This document shows positions 43,810 to 53,837 of a stretch of DNA of 64,000 bases, piece by piece. The position numbers and the translations under genes were made by a program. Position 1 is the stretch's first letter; each line of letters starts with the position of its first letter. This DNA is from Prillingera fragicola (lineage: Eukaryota > Basidiomycota > Tremellomycetes > Trichosporonales > Trichosporonaceae). The DNA lies in the NCBI GenBank assembly GCA_002335605.1, contig BEDY01000003.1:2170001-2234000 (forward strand). Reading direction: 5' to 3'. The notes under the pieces were generated by a model. It saw only the letters and a program-made list of their open reading frames with translations, did no database searches and was not told the origin of the DNA.

Positions 43810-45069
43810 TTAAAACGACCACAGCCCTTCCATTTCCGCGTCGGCCACCTCTTTGCCAACTTCACGCTCATACTCGTCGACCTCCATAACCCTAATACTC
43901 TCCATTGCTGAGTGGGCTGCAGCAGGAGGAATCACACCGTAGCCATGGTGCTCGATCCTAGTGATCAGCGCAGCCTTTAGGGCTGCCTCCCACTCGCACC
44001 TCTCCAGCCCCTCCGGCTGGTCCAACCACCGCGAATCCATTTCTGGCAAACCTACTAGCCAAAATCTCTCCACTGCCCCACACTTGTCTGACCGATCCAA
44101 CCGATACAACAGCTCGCACATGATCGAGTCCAGCACCCCCCAATTTTTCGGGGGCCCAGCGGGCTCATGCCAGCCATAACTGGTCATCATGCTGTAGTCG
44201 TCGGTGGCATACGCGTGGAAACGGATAACCACGCTAGTCTGGAGCCCCAGGGCGCCTCGCGGCATCCACCGTCCCCTCAGCTCCCCGTTCTCGATCAGCG
44301 GATACGTGGCCATGCACCCGGCAGGATAGAGGTTGTGCAAGACGAGGCTGTCAGCCCAAGGCATGCGCGCGTAGAAGTGCTCGTTCATATGCTGCTGGAT
44401 CGAGCGGTCATTGCGACTCATAATATGTCCGCTGTCGATCCCGTTGTCATAGCATGCCACGAGCTTGGTGCTGGGAAGGCGGGTGAGCGACCACCCGTGG
44501 TTATAACGACCAGACCACGCGCGGTCACGCGCCATTAGCAGTCGGAAGGTGGGGACCGGCTGGATGAGGGCTGGCGCGAGCCACCTCGTCGCGGCTATTG
44601 TGAGCGGCGCGGCGAGGTCGAGGACTCGCATGGGCGCGAGAATATCGGCACAGGCTAGGCTTTGGGCTTTAGTTGCAGCGTACTTCTTCCTTTGTGCCCG
44701 CTGTCGCCGGCTCGGTGGGAGGCGCGTGTGGGGGGGAAGGTCGAGATGTCGCTCGTTGTAGAGGGCTGGGAGGTGGCGGCCGGTGGGGGTACGGAAGTCG
44801 GACGGGAGGTCACAGCCAGTGATGATGAGGTGCCGGACGAGGAGCTCGTCGGCGTCGTTCTTGACGGCCTTGGAGGCTGTGCGGAGGGCGATGAGGGAGT
44901 CTTCGTCGCAGCCGGCTAGGATCTGCGCATAAATGTGCGGAAAGCCTTGGATGTCGAGTGAGGGGAAGGAATGGTCGATGGTGGGTGCGCTTGGCTGGTG
45001 GCGCTTGGCAGGTGCAGACTCAGAGTGGGTCGGTGAGGCACATCGCTTGGAGGATTCTGGGCCAGGCAT
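43810..45069 (-). CDS. F-box-like orphan protein
   Basis: Intronless 419-codon frame. The N-terminus has a Ser/Pro-rich and basic leader (SSKRCASPTHSESAPAKRH), then an F-box-like helix pair FPHIYAQILAGCDEDSLIAL and RTASKAVKNDADELLVRHL. The remainder mixes short beta-rich motifs (VPTFRLLMARDRAW, GLQTSVVIRFHAYATDDY, AVERFWLVGLPEM) with an acidic C-terminus (MEVDEYEREVGKEV). It shares this overall layout, not sequence, with the F-box-like gene on the other side of RPL11. Such single-exon F-box-like orphans are numerous in Trichosporonales genomes, to my knowledge. A TATA-like element lies 56 bp upstream of the start. Confidence 0.7.
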   Translation of the reverse strand: MPGPESSKRCASPTHSESAPAKRHQPSAPTIDHSFPSLDIQGFPHIYAQILAGCDEDSLIALRTASKAVKNDADELLVRHLIITGCDLPSDFRTPTGRHLPALYNERHLDLPPHTRLPPSRRQRAQRKKYAATKAQSLACADILAPMRVLDLAAPLTIAATRWLAPALIQPVPTFRLLMARDRAWSGRYNHGWSLTRLPSTKLVACYDNGIDSGHIMSRNDRSIQQHMNEHFYARMPWADSLVLHNLYPAGCMATYPLIENGELRGRWMPRGALGLQTSVVIRFHAYATDDYSMMTSYGWHEPAGPPKNWGVLDSIMCELLYRLDRSDKCGAVERFWLVGLPEMDSRWLDQPEGLERCEWEAALKAALITRIEHHGYGVIPPAAAHSAMESIRVMEVDEYEREVGKEVADAEMEGLWSF

Positions 45070-45124
45070 ACTGTATCTTGAGAGAGAGTGTGAGAGAAGA
45101 AGAGCATAACAATTGCTCTTGCTG

Positions 45125-45134
45125 TTTATATAAG
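45125..45134 (-). promoter_or_regulatory. TATA-like element of the F-box-like gene
   Basis: CTTATATAAA on the minus strand, 56 bp upstream of the ATG at 45069. Confidence 0.5.
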
Positions 45135-46040
45135 ACTATCTGATGGTATCTCGTGCCTGGTACCACAAGGGGGAAGGAGTAACAGGTGACTGCGCTGTGC
45201 CAAGATTGTCGCGTCCTGCTACGTCGTCAAGTCGGGACCCCTGGTGCAGCATGCTGACAAGGTTTGGAAGAGCTTCCCGCAGTAGATGTGGGACCCGGGA
45301 TGTGCCATGGGGCTAACAGGTGGACAAGGTGTTGTAGTGGCAATAGGTGGTAAACTGTGGCGCCTTGTGGCATTGTGGACGGAGGGCGTGGGCGAATGTG
45401 CCACTCCAGTAGATACAACTGGCGAGGCTGCACGTGGGGCTTCTGCCTAGAACACCGTGATCTATGGTTGTCATAGACCCTCCATATCGCGGCAGCCCGC
45501 ACAGCTTGCTCCTTGCGGACCTCGTGCTCATTATTCCTATGCCTAAATCCATCACCGTCACAGCCTCTCTTGTTTAATGAATCTCGTCGTCATTGACACA
45601 GGTGAAGGTGGCAAGGTTGATCTGTTCCCTTCCTGCTCGCCAGAGCAGCTAGTGCAACTTCTCATTCTTCAGTCAAACTCAGGCTGATCTAAGTAGTCTG
45701 GACCAAGTGCTGCCTTTTTGTTGGCGCTCCTCCAGCCTTTTCACTGACAAATATGATTCAACCACTGGCCAGGCTCCTCTCTTGTCCAGAACAAGAGAGA
45801 CAATATAACCTCCTCCTCCTCCTTCTCTCACTCCACAGGTCAACCCTGCATGCTGCATGGCCATCATGTCCCCCTTCTGCGCTCATCTTGCTTGCTGGCG
45901 GTAATGATGCCGGTTAATTGTATTAATTGCATTAATCCGTTCAACTGAGCCGTGCCTTGACTGTGCCTGAGGACCAACATTTCTGCCCGAACTTTCATCT
46001 CACCCAACCCACCTCAAACAAATTCACCTCAACGCCAATC
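45135..46040. other. Divergent intergenic region (F-box-like / MRH4)
   Basis: About 900 bp, lower in GC near 45540-45950. No exon is supported. Upstream in-frame codons before MRH4 (from 45957) are ignored because the Met at 46041 begins a clear mitochondrial presequence. Confidence 0.5.
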
Positions 46041-48332
46041 ATGCTCTCTCTGCGCTCCACAAGTGCAGCCCGCGTCGCAAGGGTAGCCCTTGTAGTCCCG
46101 CCACTAGCTCAAGTCTTCTCTCGTGCTTTCACTCCCGCGGCCAGCCTTAACGCGACGGCAAAACCCGAGTTTACTCCCCAGACTACTTCCCAGCGCCTGG
46201 CTTCCCTCCTAGGCGACAAGTATGATACCTTCAAGCCCCGCGTCCACCAGGACGAGCGGAACTTGCGTGGCCCGCCTAGTAACGACCGTGAGGATCGCGA
46301 TCGCGCACCTAGGTCTGACCGCGCTCCGTCGAGGGGCCGCAACGCCAACTCTGGCGGCGAGCGCAACTCTGGCCGCGAGGAGCGTGGCGAGCGCAGGTCG
46401 GATCGTCCCAGGCTTGACAGGGACGGAGACCGGGGAGACCGCAAGTTTGATGGTCCTCGTCGCTCTGACCGTGGCGGAGACCGCAAGTCTGATGGTCCTC
46501 GTCGCTCTGACCGTGACGGCGAGCGCAGGTCTGATGGCCCACGCAAGTTTGACGGTCCTCGTCGCTCCGACGGTGAAGGAGACCGCAAGTTTGATCGTCC
46601 TCGCCGCTCCGACCGTAATGGCAGGTCTGATGACCCACGAAAGTCAAACGGCCCTCGCAAGTTTGACCGCGAATCTCCTCCTCATACCGCCCGCGATGGC
46701 TCTCGCCAGTCAGCCAAGCCCGTGCGCGAGAGGCCCCGCTTCGAACGCAAGTCCGACGGCACCTACAAGCGCGTTGATTCTGGAGTCTCCCAGGCTGCCT
46801 CCCAGGCTCCTCGCAAGTTTGACTCCAAGCCTGCCAAGTTTGCCGCCAGCGACGACCCTTTCCCTGCTTACCGCCAGCGCGAGAACGTTGTTGCGTCCGA
46901 GCCCCGAGCTTTCAGCAACTTTGACCTGCACCAGGGCCTTCTCAACGCCGTAGAGGGCAAGTTTCCCAATGGCTCTACTACTCCCATTCAGACTCTCGCC
47001 CTCAGCAACCTCTTGAAGACTGGCTCTGGACCGGTCCGCGCCGTCCTCGGTGCCGAGACCGGCAGCGGCAAGACGCTCGCATACCTTCTTCCCCTTCTTC
47101 ACCAGCTCAAGGCCACGGACAAGGGTGGACCCCCTGTCCGCCGCCAGGACGAGAAGGTCTCGCCCCGTGCTTTGGTTCTCTCGCCCACTCACGAGCTCAC
47201 CCGTCAGTCGACCGCCGTGACCAAGAGCCTGACCCACGATGCCAAACTCTCTGCCCTTGGCGCTAGTAACCCCGGCAGCATTCGTGGCGCGGGTGCTGTC
47301 GACGTTCTCTTCACTACAGGCCGCACCGCTGCGTCCTTCCTCGGCATCCCCCACCCTGAGCGAGAGGGTGACCGTGAGCGTGGGCGCGACACCCACACCC
47401 GCGGCAACCACGAGCCCCGCACCCGCGAGCCCATTCTTGACCTGTCGCGTACCGAGTGGCTCGTCATTGATGAAGCCGATGTCCTCCTCGGCGGCGACTT
47501 TGCTGGCGAGACGACAGTCCTCCTTGACCGTATCCGTGCCGCCCAGCCCAATGTCAACATTCTCCTCGTCACCGCCACCCTCCCGCCCTCGCTCCTGAAC
47601 ATTATTGAGACCGACCCGCTCCTCCGCTCCTCGCCGTTCACTCAGTACCTGAGCCCCGGCCTGCACAAGCTGCCTCGCCAGCTTGAGACCCGCTTCGTTC
47701 CGTGGTCTGGCAGCGGCAACCCCCTCGCCGACGTCGCACACGAGATCAAGCGTGTGTTCGCTGAAGACGCCCTCGAGGCCAAGCTCGCCGCCGAAGGCAC
47801 TGAGGCGGTTCCCGGCCGCAAGCAAAAGTCCATGGCGGTCGTCTTCTGCGGCTCCCCCGGCAAGGTCGTACAGGCCGTGCGTACATTCGAGGAAAAGGAC
47901 ATTCCCACACTGGGATGGACAGGCGAGTCAGCCCAGCGCAAGGAGTTCCAGGGCCACAACGGTCCCCTCGGCCCTTTCCTCGTTAACCACCGCCGCACCC
48001 CCGAGGACGAGGCGCCTGCCCCGGGCAAGAACAAGGACTCGCCCCGCGTCCTCGTGACGACCTCTCTCCTCTCGCGTGGCCTCGACTTTTCGCCCGCAGT
48101 AAGCACAATCTTCCTCCTCGACCCCCCGCGCAACGTGCTCGACTTTGTGCACCGTGCCGGACGCGCCGGCCGTGCTGGCCGTGCTGGCCGCGTGGTGGTC
48201 TTTGGCATGGCTCACTCGGGACAGAGCAAGTATGCCGACGAGCTGAAGAGCGTGCTCGGCAAGGTTGAGAGTCGTCGTGCCGTCAAGGCTGGTGGCCGTA
48301 CCTGGGAGGGCAAGAAGACTTGGGGATTCTAG
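46041..48332 (+). CDS. MRH4: Mitochondrial DEAD-box RNA helicase MRH4
   Basis: ATP-dependent RNA helicase; yeast Mrh4 acts in assembly of the mitochondrial large ribosomal subunit. ATG 46041 opens a classic presequence (MLSLRSTSAARVARVALV), so I prefer it to the upstream codon at 45957. Residues about 100-230 are an Arg/Asp/Gly-rich tandem region with units such as GDRKFDGPRRSDR. The helicase core follows: Q-motif region TTPIQTLALSN, motif I AETGSGKT, motif Ia LVLSPTHELTRQ, motif II VIDEADVLL, motif III as TATLP, then VLVTTSLLSRGLDF and motif VI within HRAGRAGRAGRAGR, which is longer than usual. There is no intron in 763 codons. The C-terminus ends KKTWGF. Confidence 0.9.
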   Translation: MLSLRSTSAARVARVALVVPPLAQVFSRAFTPAASLNATAKPEFTPQTTSQRLASLLGDKYDTFKPRVHQDERNLRGPPSNDREDRDRAPRSDRAPSRGRNANSGGERNSGREERGERRSDRPRLDRDGDRGDRKFDGPRRSDRGGDRKSDGPRRSDRDGERRSDGPRKFDGPRRSDGEGDRKFDRPRRSDRNGRSDDPRKSNGPRKFDRESPPHTARDGSRQSAKPVRERPRFERKSDGTYKRVDSGVSQAASQAPRKFDSKPAKFAASDDPFPAYRQRENVVASEPRAFSNFDLHQGLLNAVEGKFPNGSTTPIQTLALSNLLKTGSGPVRAVLGAETGSGKTLAYLLPLLHQLKATDKGGPPVRRQDEKVSPRALVLSPTHELTRQSTAVTKSLTHDAKLSALGASNPGSIRGAGAVDVLFTTGRTAASFLGIPHPEREGDRERGRDTHTRGNHEPRTREPILDLSRTEWLVIDEADVLLGGDFAGETTVLLDRIRAAQPNVNILLVTATLPPSLLNIIETDPLLRSSPFTQYLSPGLHKLPRQLETRFVPWSGSGNPLADVAHEIKRVFAEDALEAKLAAEGTEAVPGRKQKSMAVVFCGSPGKVVQAVRTFEEKDIPTLGWTGESAQRKEFQGHNGPLGPFLVNHRRTPEDEAPAPGKNKDSPRVLVTTSLLSRGLDFSPAVSTIFLLDPPRNVLDFVHRAGRAGRAGRAGRVVVFGMAHSGQSKYADELKSVLGKVESRRAVKAGGRTWEGKKTWGF
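46417..46670 (+). repeat. Tandem coding repeat in MRH4 linker
   Basis: Imperfect units of about 13 codons (GDRKFDGPRRSDR and variants with ERRSDGP or DRPRRSD) repeated about six times, encoding a basic/acidic RNA-binding-like linker. Confidence 0.75.
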
Positions 48333-48614
48333 TAGATTTGGATCTAGATGCTACACTATTCTGTCATGACTGGAACGCTGGCTGCCACGAACTCTTCCTC
48401 TGCAATGCCAGCATGTCCAATCCACGTCTTGACTCGGAGCACGAAGCCCAGACATGGCAGAGCCAACCTCAGCAGCGGGAGCACCCCAGATACCGTCACT
48501 CAGGAGCCCCCCCACCCTGACAAGCCCAGGCCACGCCGCCTTGCCTGCTCTCTGGCCCTCCAGGTCAAAAAAGCAACCATGCATCCCTGCAGATGCCCGA
48601 AATGGCAAAAGAGA

Positions 48615-48685
48615 TACACCGTAAGGGAGTCGAACCCTTGCCGCGTCGATGGCAACGACGCATGATACCGTTTCACCAACGGTGT
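48615..48685 (-). tRNA. tRNA-Gly (anticodon GCC)
   Basis: 71 nt, no intron. Acceptor stem ACACCGT pairs perfectly with ACGGTGT; the D arm is GTGA-AACGGTA-TCAT; the anticodon stem CGTCG/CGACG encloses loop TTGCCAT, giving anticodon GCC; the T arm AAGGG-TTCGACT-CCCTT contains the B box GGTTCGACTCC. Discriminator base A. Confidence 0.9.
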
Positions 48686-48963
48686 AGGCAGATGATTGAT
48701 GGTAAGGGATGTGCGAGGGTGGTTATATACTGAGAAAATGTTTGTTGGGTGGTCTGACTCAGGAACCATTTTTGGTGCCGCTACACGTCCGATGTCTCAG
48801 AATTTGTCCAAGACAGTGTCTGACCCGGTCTGAGACGGCGGAGTAATACGGAACAAGACACCGCACACGACCAGTCGGAAGCCTCCTTCTTCGACCCAGG
48901 TCAAAGTGACCATTCCTGCCAGCTGCTGCATGAAAAGAGACGCTGCATGCAGCAAAAAGCAAA

Positions 48964-49064
48964 GGCCCTCGCCCGGATTCGAACCGGGGGCCACTCCCAA
49001 CAAGCTGGAAGCTTAGAATCGACTAGACCCTAAGAGAGTATGATAACCACTACACCACGAGAGC
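48964..49064 (-). tRNA. tRNA-Pro (anticodon AGG) with 28-nt intron
   Basis: 101 nt precursor. The acceptor stem GCTCTCG pairs with CGAGGGC; the D arm follows the pattern GTGT-AGTGGTTA-TCAT; the anticodon stem CTCTC/GGGAG brackets a loop starting TTAGGG, so the anticodon is AGG. The intron, 49000-49027, sits after position 37 as expected and contains a small hairpin (AAGCT, TCC, AGCTT). The T arm CCCGG-TTCGAAT-CCGGG follows. Discriminator C, as in fungal tRNA-Pro, supports the identity. A T-rich stretch just downstream (TTTGCTTTTT) suits Pol III termination. Confidence 0.78.
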
Positions 49065-49518
49065 TTGATGTCTTTGACTTTTCCGCCGCTGTGATATGTC
49101 TCACGGGGGGCTGACAGAGCCTGTGAGAGACTCAGAGGGCTCCTCGGAGGCTCAGCTACGTTGGTTGGGGCCTGAGCTGTTCCTCCTTTGCCTGCGCTGG
49201 CGAGGTATCGCCGTCGGCCTCTTGGGTCGAGAAAAAAATACGACTGCCATTCTGCCACCTGGGTTGGCTGACACACAAAAATATACTCCCGTCAATATTT
49301 GCTTCCGCTAATCAGGCCTGCTAATGCTTATCAATCGTCCTAACAGCCATTTGAGTGGCAAAACGCGTCATCGTCTATCTCTTGTCTCGTTTGTTTTGCT
49401 CGAATCATCCATCCATCGACCCCAGGCTTATATCAGCTGTGACTGCTCAGGTTTGGCATCTTGACTCTTGACACTACCTCTTCAGATACCCAGCACTACA
49501 GTCTACCACACTACCACA
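49065..49518. other. Intergenic region tRNA-Pro / AN1 gene
   Basis: 454 bp with no gene. Its last 50 bases form the CA-rich leader of the AN1 protein gene. Confidence 0.5.
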
Positions 49519-50679
49519 ATGAGCGGTAACCCCTCGCCGTCGTCGTCGCGAGACGAGCTCCTCTTCCTGGGAACAACATGCCACCACCGCGACTGCAACC
49601 TCAACGACTTTCTCCCATTTAGCGTAAGTTCTGCCCAAGCTCTTCAGCTGCTAACATCTCAGTGCCCAGCATGCAAGCTCTCCTTCTGCCAGCCCCACTT
49701 TCTCCCCTCTCAGCACGCCTGCACCGCCCCGCTCCCCGCGTCCATGGTCGACCGCATCGCGCCGCAATGCCCAATGTGTAACGAGGTCGTCTCCTACCCA
49801 CCGGGAGGCCGCCAAGACCCCAACGCAGCGGTCGAACAGCACATTCTCTCCGGCACCTGCGTAGCAATGGAAGGCGGCGCCGCGCGGCGCAAAGCCGAGC
49901 TCAAAGCCAAAAAGGAAGCAGGCAAGATCTGTTTCCGGCGCGGCTGTACCAAAGTCCTCGTTGTGCCCATGGTGTGCGAGGCGTGCAGGCGCAGCTTTTG
50001 CCCAACGCACAGGCATCCGAGCGTGCACACTTGCGGGGCCAGCCCGAGCGGGTCCGGGAGCAGCACGCCTGTGCCTGGGGGAGCGGCGACGGCCAGCACC
50101 GGCGGCCGCAGCGGCGGGATCTCGCGCTTGCTTGGGTCCGGCTCCAGGCCAGCTGCCAAGCCCGCGCCCAAGCCTGCAGCCAAGCCAACACCGTCGAGGC
50201 CGCAGCCTGTGGGAGCCGCTGCCGCTCAGCAGATTGAGGCTCGGTCCGCTGCGGCTTCGGCGGCGCTGAAGCGGGCCGGCCAGGACGTCAAGGATGTCAA
50301 AGTGCCGTTCGTCAAGACCAAGACTGAAAAGTGAGTCTCTCTACTATGCAGCCCAAGCTGACAGCTTAGACGCGCGGACGCCGAGCTCCAATCGACCATC
50401 AAAGCCCTCAAAGCGCGGCACGAAAAGGGCATCCTAACCAAAGCCGAGCAGGTGAGACTGCAGATGCTCACCGGTGCGGCCTAGTGCGTGTGTGTGCAGC
50501 TCAAGCGAAGGGAGCAAGCATATGCGCCTTTGGCCCGCTGGTAGCAGACGACGCAACCCCCACAAGCGCGGCCCTGATATACATTCACGCAGGTGCGCTA
50601 CGCCGAGCTCGTGGGCAAGCAGGAGAGCGGACGGCGAAAGGGCGCGGATGGCAAGGACAAGGATTGTGTTATAGCATAG
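49519..50679 (+). CDS. Double AN1-type zinc-finger protein (ZFAND2-like)
   Basis: Proteasome/ubiquitin-associated stress protein by family. The first AN1 finger spans CHHRDCNLNDFLPFS plus, after an intron, CPACKLSFCQPHFLPSQHAC. The second is CFRRGCTKVLVVPMVCEAC through SFCPTHRHPSVHTC. The tail is Ala/Pro/Lys-rich (AKPAPKPAAKPTP), then a helical segment SAAASAALKRAGQDVKD. Intron 1, 49624-49662 (39 nt), lies inside the first finger, is a multiple of three and has no stop; if retained it adds 13 residues. Intron 2 is 50331-50369 (39 nt). The 3' end is less certain: a direct splice of 50452-50593 gives a tail RYAELVGKQESGRRKGADGK ending at 50679, but a small extra exon is possible. Layout matches human ZFAND2A/B and fungal Cuz1-like proteins. 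Confidence 0.85.
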
Positions 50680-50786
50680 AACGACGTGCATGTTGTGTAT
50701 CATTGGAGCGGGGTATGGGCCGACTCGGGCGCTGACACTAACTCTGATCCGCGCGCATAGGTGCTAGGTGCATATGAACGCGCAGA

Positions 50787-51667
50787 CTACACCTTTGGAT
50801 TGAAAGTAAACGGTGAACTAGGCGCGAGCTCGGGCAAGCTCGGCACATTGCCCCGCAGCAGCTGAACAGCAGGATGCAGTGCCATCGGCCGCCCACGGTG
50901 TGGCGGCGGGGTAAGCGGGCCCGGCGCAGCACCGTCATGACGCGGCGGGTCGTCCTGGCCATCAGCACCGCCGCACACTTGACTTACGAGGAGCACACTG
51001 ACCTCAGCCTCTTCCTGCGACCTGGCGCTTGCCGCGGCGCGGAGGCGGTGGACCTCGGCGTTGGCGGCTTGCAGCTCGAGCGCTAGGGCGTCGCACCGCT
51101 CGCGCGCGGCCTGCAGGTCGGCCTTGAAGGTTTCTACTTGTGCCGCGTGGTTGTCCTGCGCTTGGAGCAGGGTTGCGACTTCTGTCAGTCCTGCTTTGTG
51201 TGGGACGCACCCTTTGCGCCGTGGCTGGTGACGAGTGTCTGGAGGGCTGCCATGCTGGCCGCATTGGCCGTGACGAGGGCGACGACTGGGATCAGCGCGG
51301 GGAGGGACGGGGACGCACGCTCGTCGAGCTTGGCTTCTATCGCTGTCACCTCTGCGTGGCCCGGGCAGGGGAGGGTGAGGGAGTTGCGCGCCGTGTTGGG
51401 TGGGGCGGCTGGGGTGGGCGGGGGAGAGTCGAGCGTGGTGTGCTCCTCTTGGGTCGCTGGGGCTGGTGAGTGCGTGGTGACGGTCGACTTGCACTCGTTC
51501 ACTGGCGGTTGGGGGCTTCGCTTTGCTTCGCGTTCCAGCCGCGCTCGGAGTGCTGGCACCGGCGGGGAGACGGGTGCTCGTTGGCCTTGTGGGGTGGACG
51601 GATAGGCGCCGTTCATGGCTGGCGTGCTGGGGGGAGGCGCTGCTGGCGTGCTGGAGCAAGGCAGCAT
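50787..51667 (-). CDS. Coiled-coil orphan protein
   Basis: No family recognised. ATG 51667 opens MLPCSSTPAAPPPSTPAMNG, a Pro/Thr/Ser-rich region of about 100 residues. A helical part follows (GHAEVTAIEAKLDERASP, then VTANAASMAALQTLVTSHGAK). An intron of only 29 nt (51182-51210, GTGCGT donor, CTGACAG acceptor) changes frame and joins it to EVATLLQAQDNHAAQVETF and LAARERCDALALELQ-like heptads, a clear coiled coil (roughly residues 165-225). A second optional intron of 48 nt near 50943-50990 keeps the frame either way. The tail ends LLRGNVPSLPELAPSSPFTF. Overall size (about 270-285 residues) and layout would fit a small kinetochore or scaffold protein, but that is only a guess. Confidence 0.6.
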
Positions 51668-51869
51668 TGTGAGTTGTCAGAGTGCCGTGGTGAGAGGAGT
51701 GAGAAGGAGAGAAACGCAGCGACGTGGAAGTGTTATGCAGTCTGGATCTGCAGATCTGTGGTCAAAGCTTTGTGTATGCCGCCGCGCCCCAGTAACGCCT
51801 GCCACCTTGTCAGTAACAGTGTCAGTGCCGCGCGACCAAGCACCAAAATGCTACACTACATCCCAATCT

Positions 51870-53837
51870 CTAATACTCCTGTCCCGGCTTCTCCATGACC
51901 GGCTCCTTCTCACCCTTGACGACCTGCTCGTGTGCGGCCGTTGGCGCGTCGCGCCACGTAAACGTTCCGTTGGGCGCGACACTGGCATAGTCGCCCGTGT
52001 TGACCCAGCCGAGCTTTTCGTCTGCCTCGTCGAGCACGTCGAGCACGGCCGGACCACGTACAAAGAGGCGACCACTGAGCTCCTCGCCATTCTCCTTGCC
52101 CTCGGTGGAGACGTCGGCGTCCGTGTCACCGCGCAACATGACCTCGACGTTGGCGCTGGGTGGGCCAGAGTGGACGCGGTCCTTGCCGCCCAGGACGATG
52201 CGGCGCTTCTGCAGTGCCTCGACGTCGGGGACGATGGTGGACTGGAGGTCGTAGAAGTGGGAGGTGAAGAGTGGGCCGGCCGAGACGGGCGACGAGTGGA
52301 CGCGCGAGAGGGGCAGACCGAGGAGGACATGCGACAGAGGGAGAGCATTGGCAGGCATGGCGGGTGACGGGGAGGTGCCGCCAATGCTGACAACGATGGC
52401 CGCACGGAGAGCCGAGCCTGCAATACCGCCAAGCACAGTGTCGCGGATAACCCCACCAACAATGCGGTTGAGAATGCTAGAGCGTGAAATATAACCAGCA
52501 CGGAGGTCACGGAGAGTGTGGGCCGTGGCGATGCGCGAGAACGGGTGCGAGACGTAGGCGTCGTGCAGGTGGATCAGCAGGGCAGCATGGAACTGCGGGG
52601 TACTTGAAGTCAGCTCTGGTAATGCAAGAAACTCACAGGAATAGGATCGTAGGGAACGGCTGGTTGCCAGTGGTCAGGGCAACGAGCTCACTCGCGAGCT
52701 CATCAATGCCGCGCTGCGCGTCAAAGTCCCAAGTAGGCTGGGCAGGGCCAATGAGGCGGAAGCCCGCACCACTCCACACAGCAGCGAGAGCGATAGTCAT
52801 TCCAAACGGCGTGTCGAGACGAATTGCACTGCCAACAACGTCATTCAGACCCGAGGTTGGACGCTTGTCGGCGGGGAACAGGCTCAAGAGACCGGCAATT
52901 CCTGCAGTAAAGTTCATGTGCGTAGCCTTGACGACTGGCGACGAAGTGGCGTTCTTGAGAGGGAGACTGTAAAAGTACGAGTGCACGTCCGAGTACGCGA
53001 CAGGCTCCTCGGCCGGCCCCTGGGCACCGGCCGCAGTGTCGAGCTTTTCGGCAGCGTCCCAGAGCTCCTCCCACCAGTGGACAATGATGCCGTGCTTTTC
53101 AGCCGACGAGGCAACGTTGGCCCAACGCTTCTTGGGGTCGCCAACAACAAGGATACCAAAGTCACCCTGCTTGAGATAGTCGAGGGACTGGTCAATAACC
53201 TCGTCAAACTTGCTCTCGTGAACAACGAGGATTGCAGGAGTGGGGTGCTCGGTGTTTGTAATGGCGCGGTCAAAGAGGTCGGGAGACGGAACGACAACAA
53301 GAGGCGACGACGGAGTCGAGGCGAGAGACAAGAGCAGCAAAGGTAGCTGCGAGGAAGGCGATGGGGGCAGCATCGTCAATACAGGCTTTGGTGCCGCGGG
53401 CGTTCCGATAAGCGTAGGGAAGAGCGCGCGCAGACCGAGGGGGACCAGACGGACAATCTCAGTGAGAGCCTCGGACGTCAACGGGGTGTCGAGAATATAA
53501 CGCTGGGTGAGGGGAGCCGCAACACCACCCTTGGGCTGGGGCATCGGAACCTTTACGACATCGTTGACTGTCTTGAGCTGGTTGGCAGGGCGGACTTGGA
53601 ACTATAGTGTTAGTCGAGCTACGTGTGGAGCTTGATACCTACCGGAGTTCCCTGTCCGGTAGCCCAGGACCTGTAGACTGCCGACTCTCCTGGCTGGCGG
53701 ACACTGCTGGCAGCTGCCTGCTGACCGAGGAGGAGAGGGTGGACGAGTGAGCTGGGACCAAAGAAGCGGGTGTAGAGTGCGAGAAAGGCGAGAGCTGCGA
53801 GAAGCAGTACGGTGAGGTTGTCTATCTCAAAGTCCAT
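51870..53837 (-). CDS. Membrane-anchored, degenerate adenylate-forming (ANL) protein
   Basis: Resembles long-chain acyl-CoA synthetases but appears to lack catalytic motifs. ATG 53837 opens MDFEIDNLTVLLLAALAFLALYT, an N-terminal membrane helix, then VHPLLLGQQAAASSVRQPGESAVYRSW, a segment typical of fungal LACS-like proteins. The central Rossmann-like region keeps PLVVVPSPDLFDRAI and FGILVVGDPKKRW, but the Ser/Thr/Gly-rich P-loop (normally followed by PKG) is replaced by NATSSPVVKATHMN. Late motifs are LFVRGPAVLDVLDEAD and GWVNTGDYASVAPNG, echoing the TGD motif; the C-terminal domain with the catalytic Lys is absent. Introns lie near 53602-53642 and at about 52602-52635 (about 34 nt, the acceptor CAAG giving LTPQFHAALLIHLH). 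Probably non-enzymatic or altered; function unknown. Confidence 0.72.

Noticed and set aside
45957..46040. Upstream start for MRH4
   Set aside because: The extra residues (MTVPEDQHF...) do not resemble a presequence, while Met 46041 begins one directly.
46710..47825. 371-codon open frame antisense to MRH4
   Set aside because: Same cause; the sense strand carries all helicase motifs.
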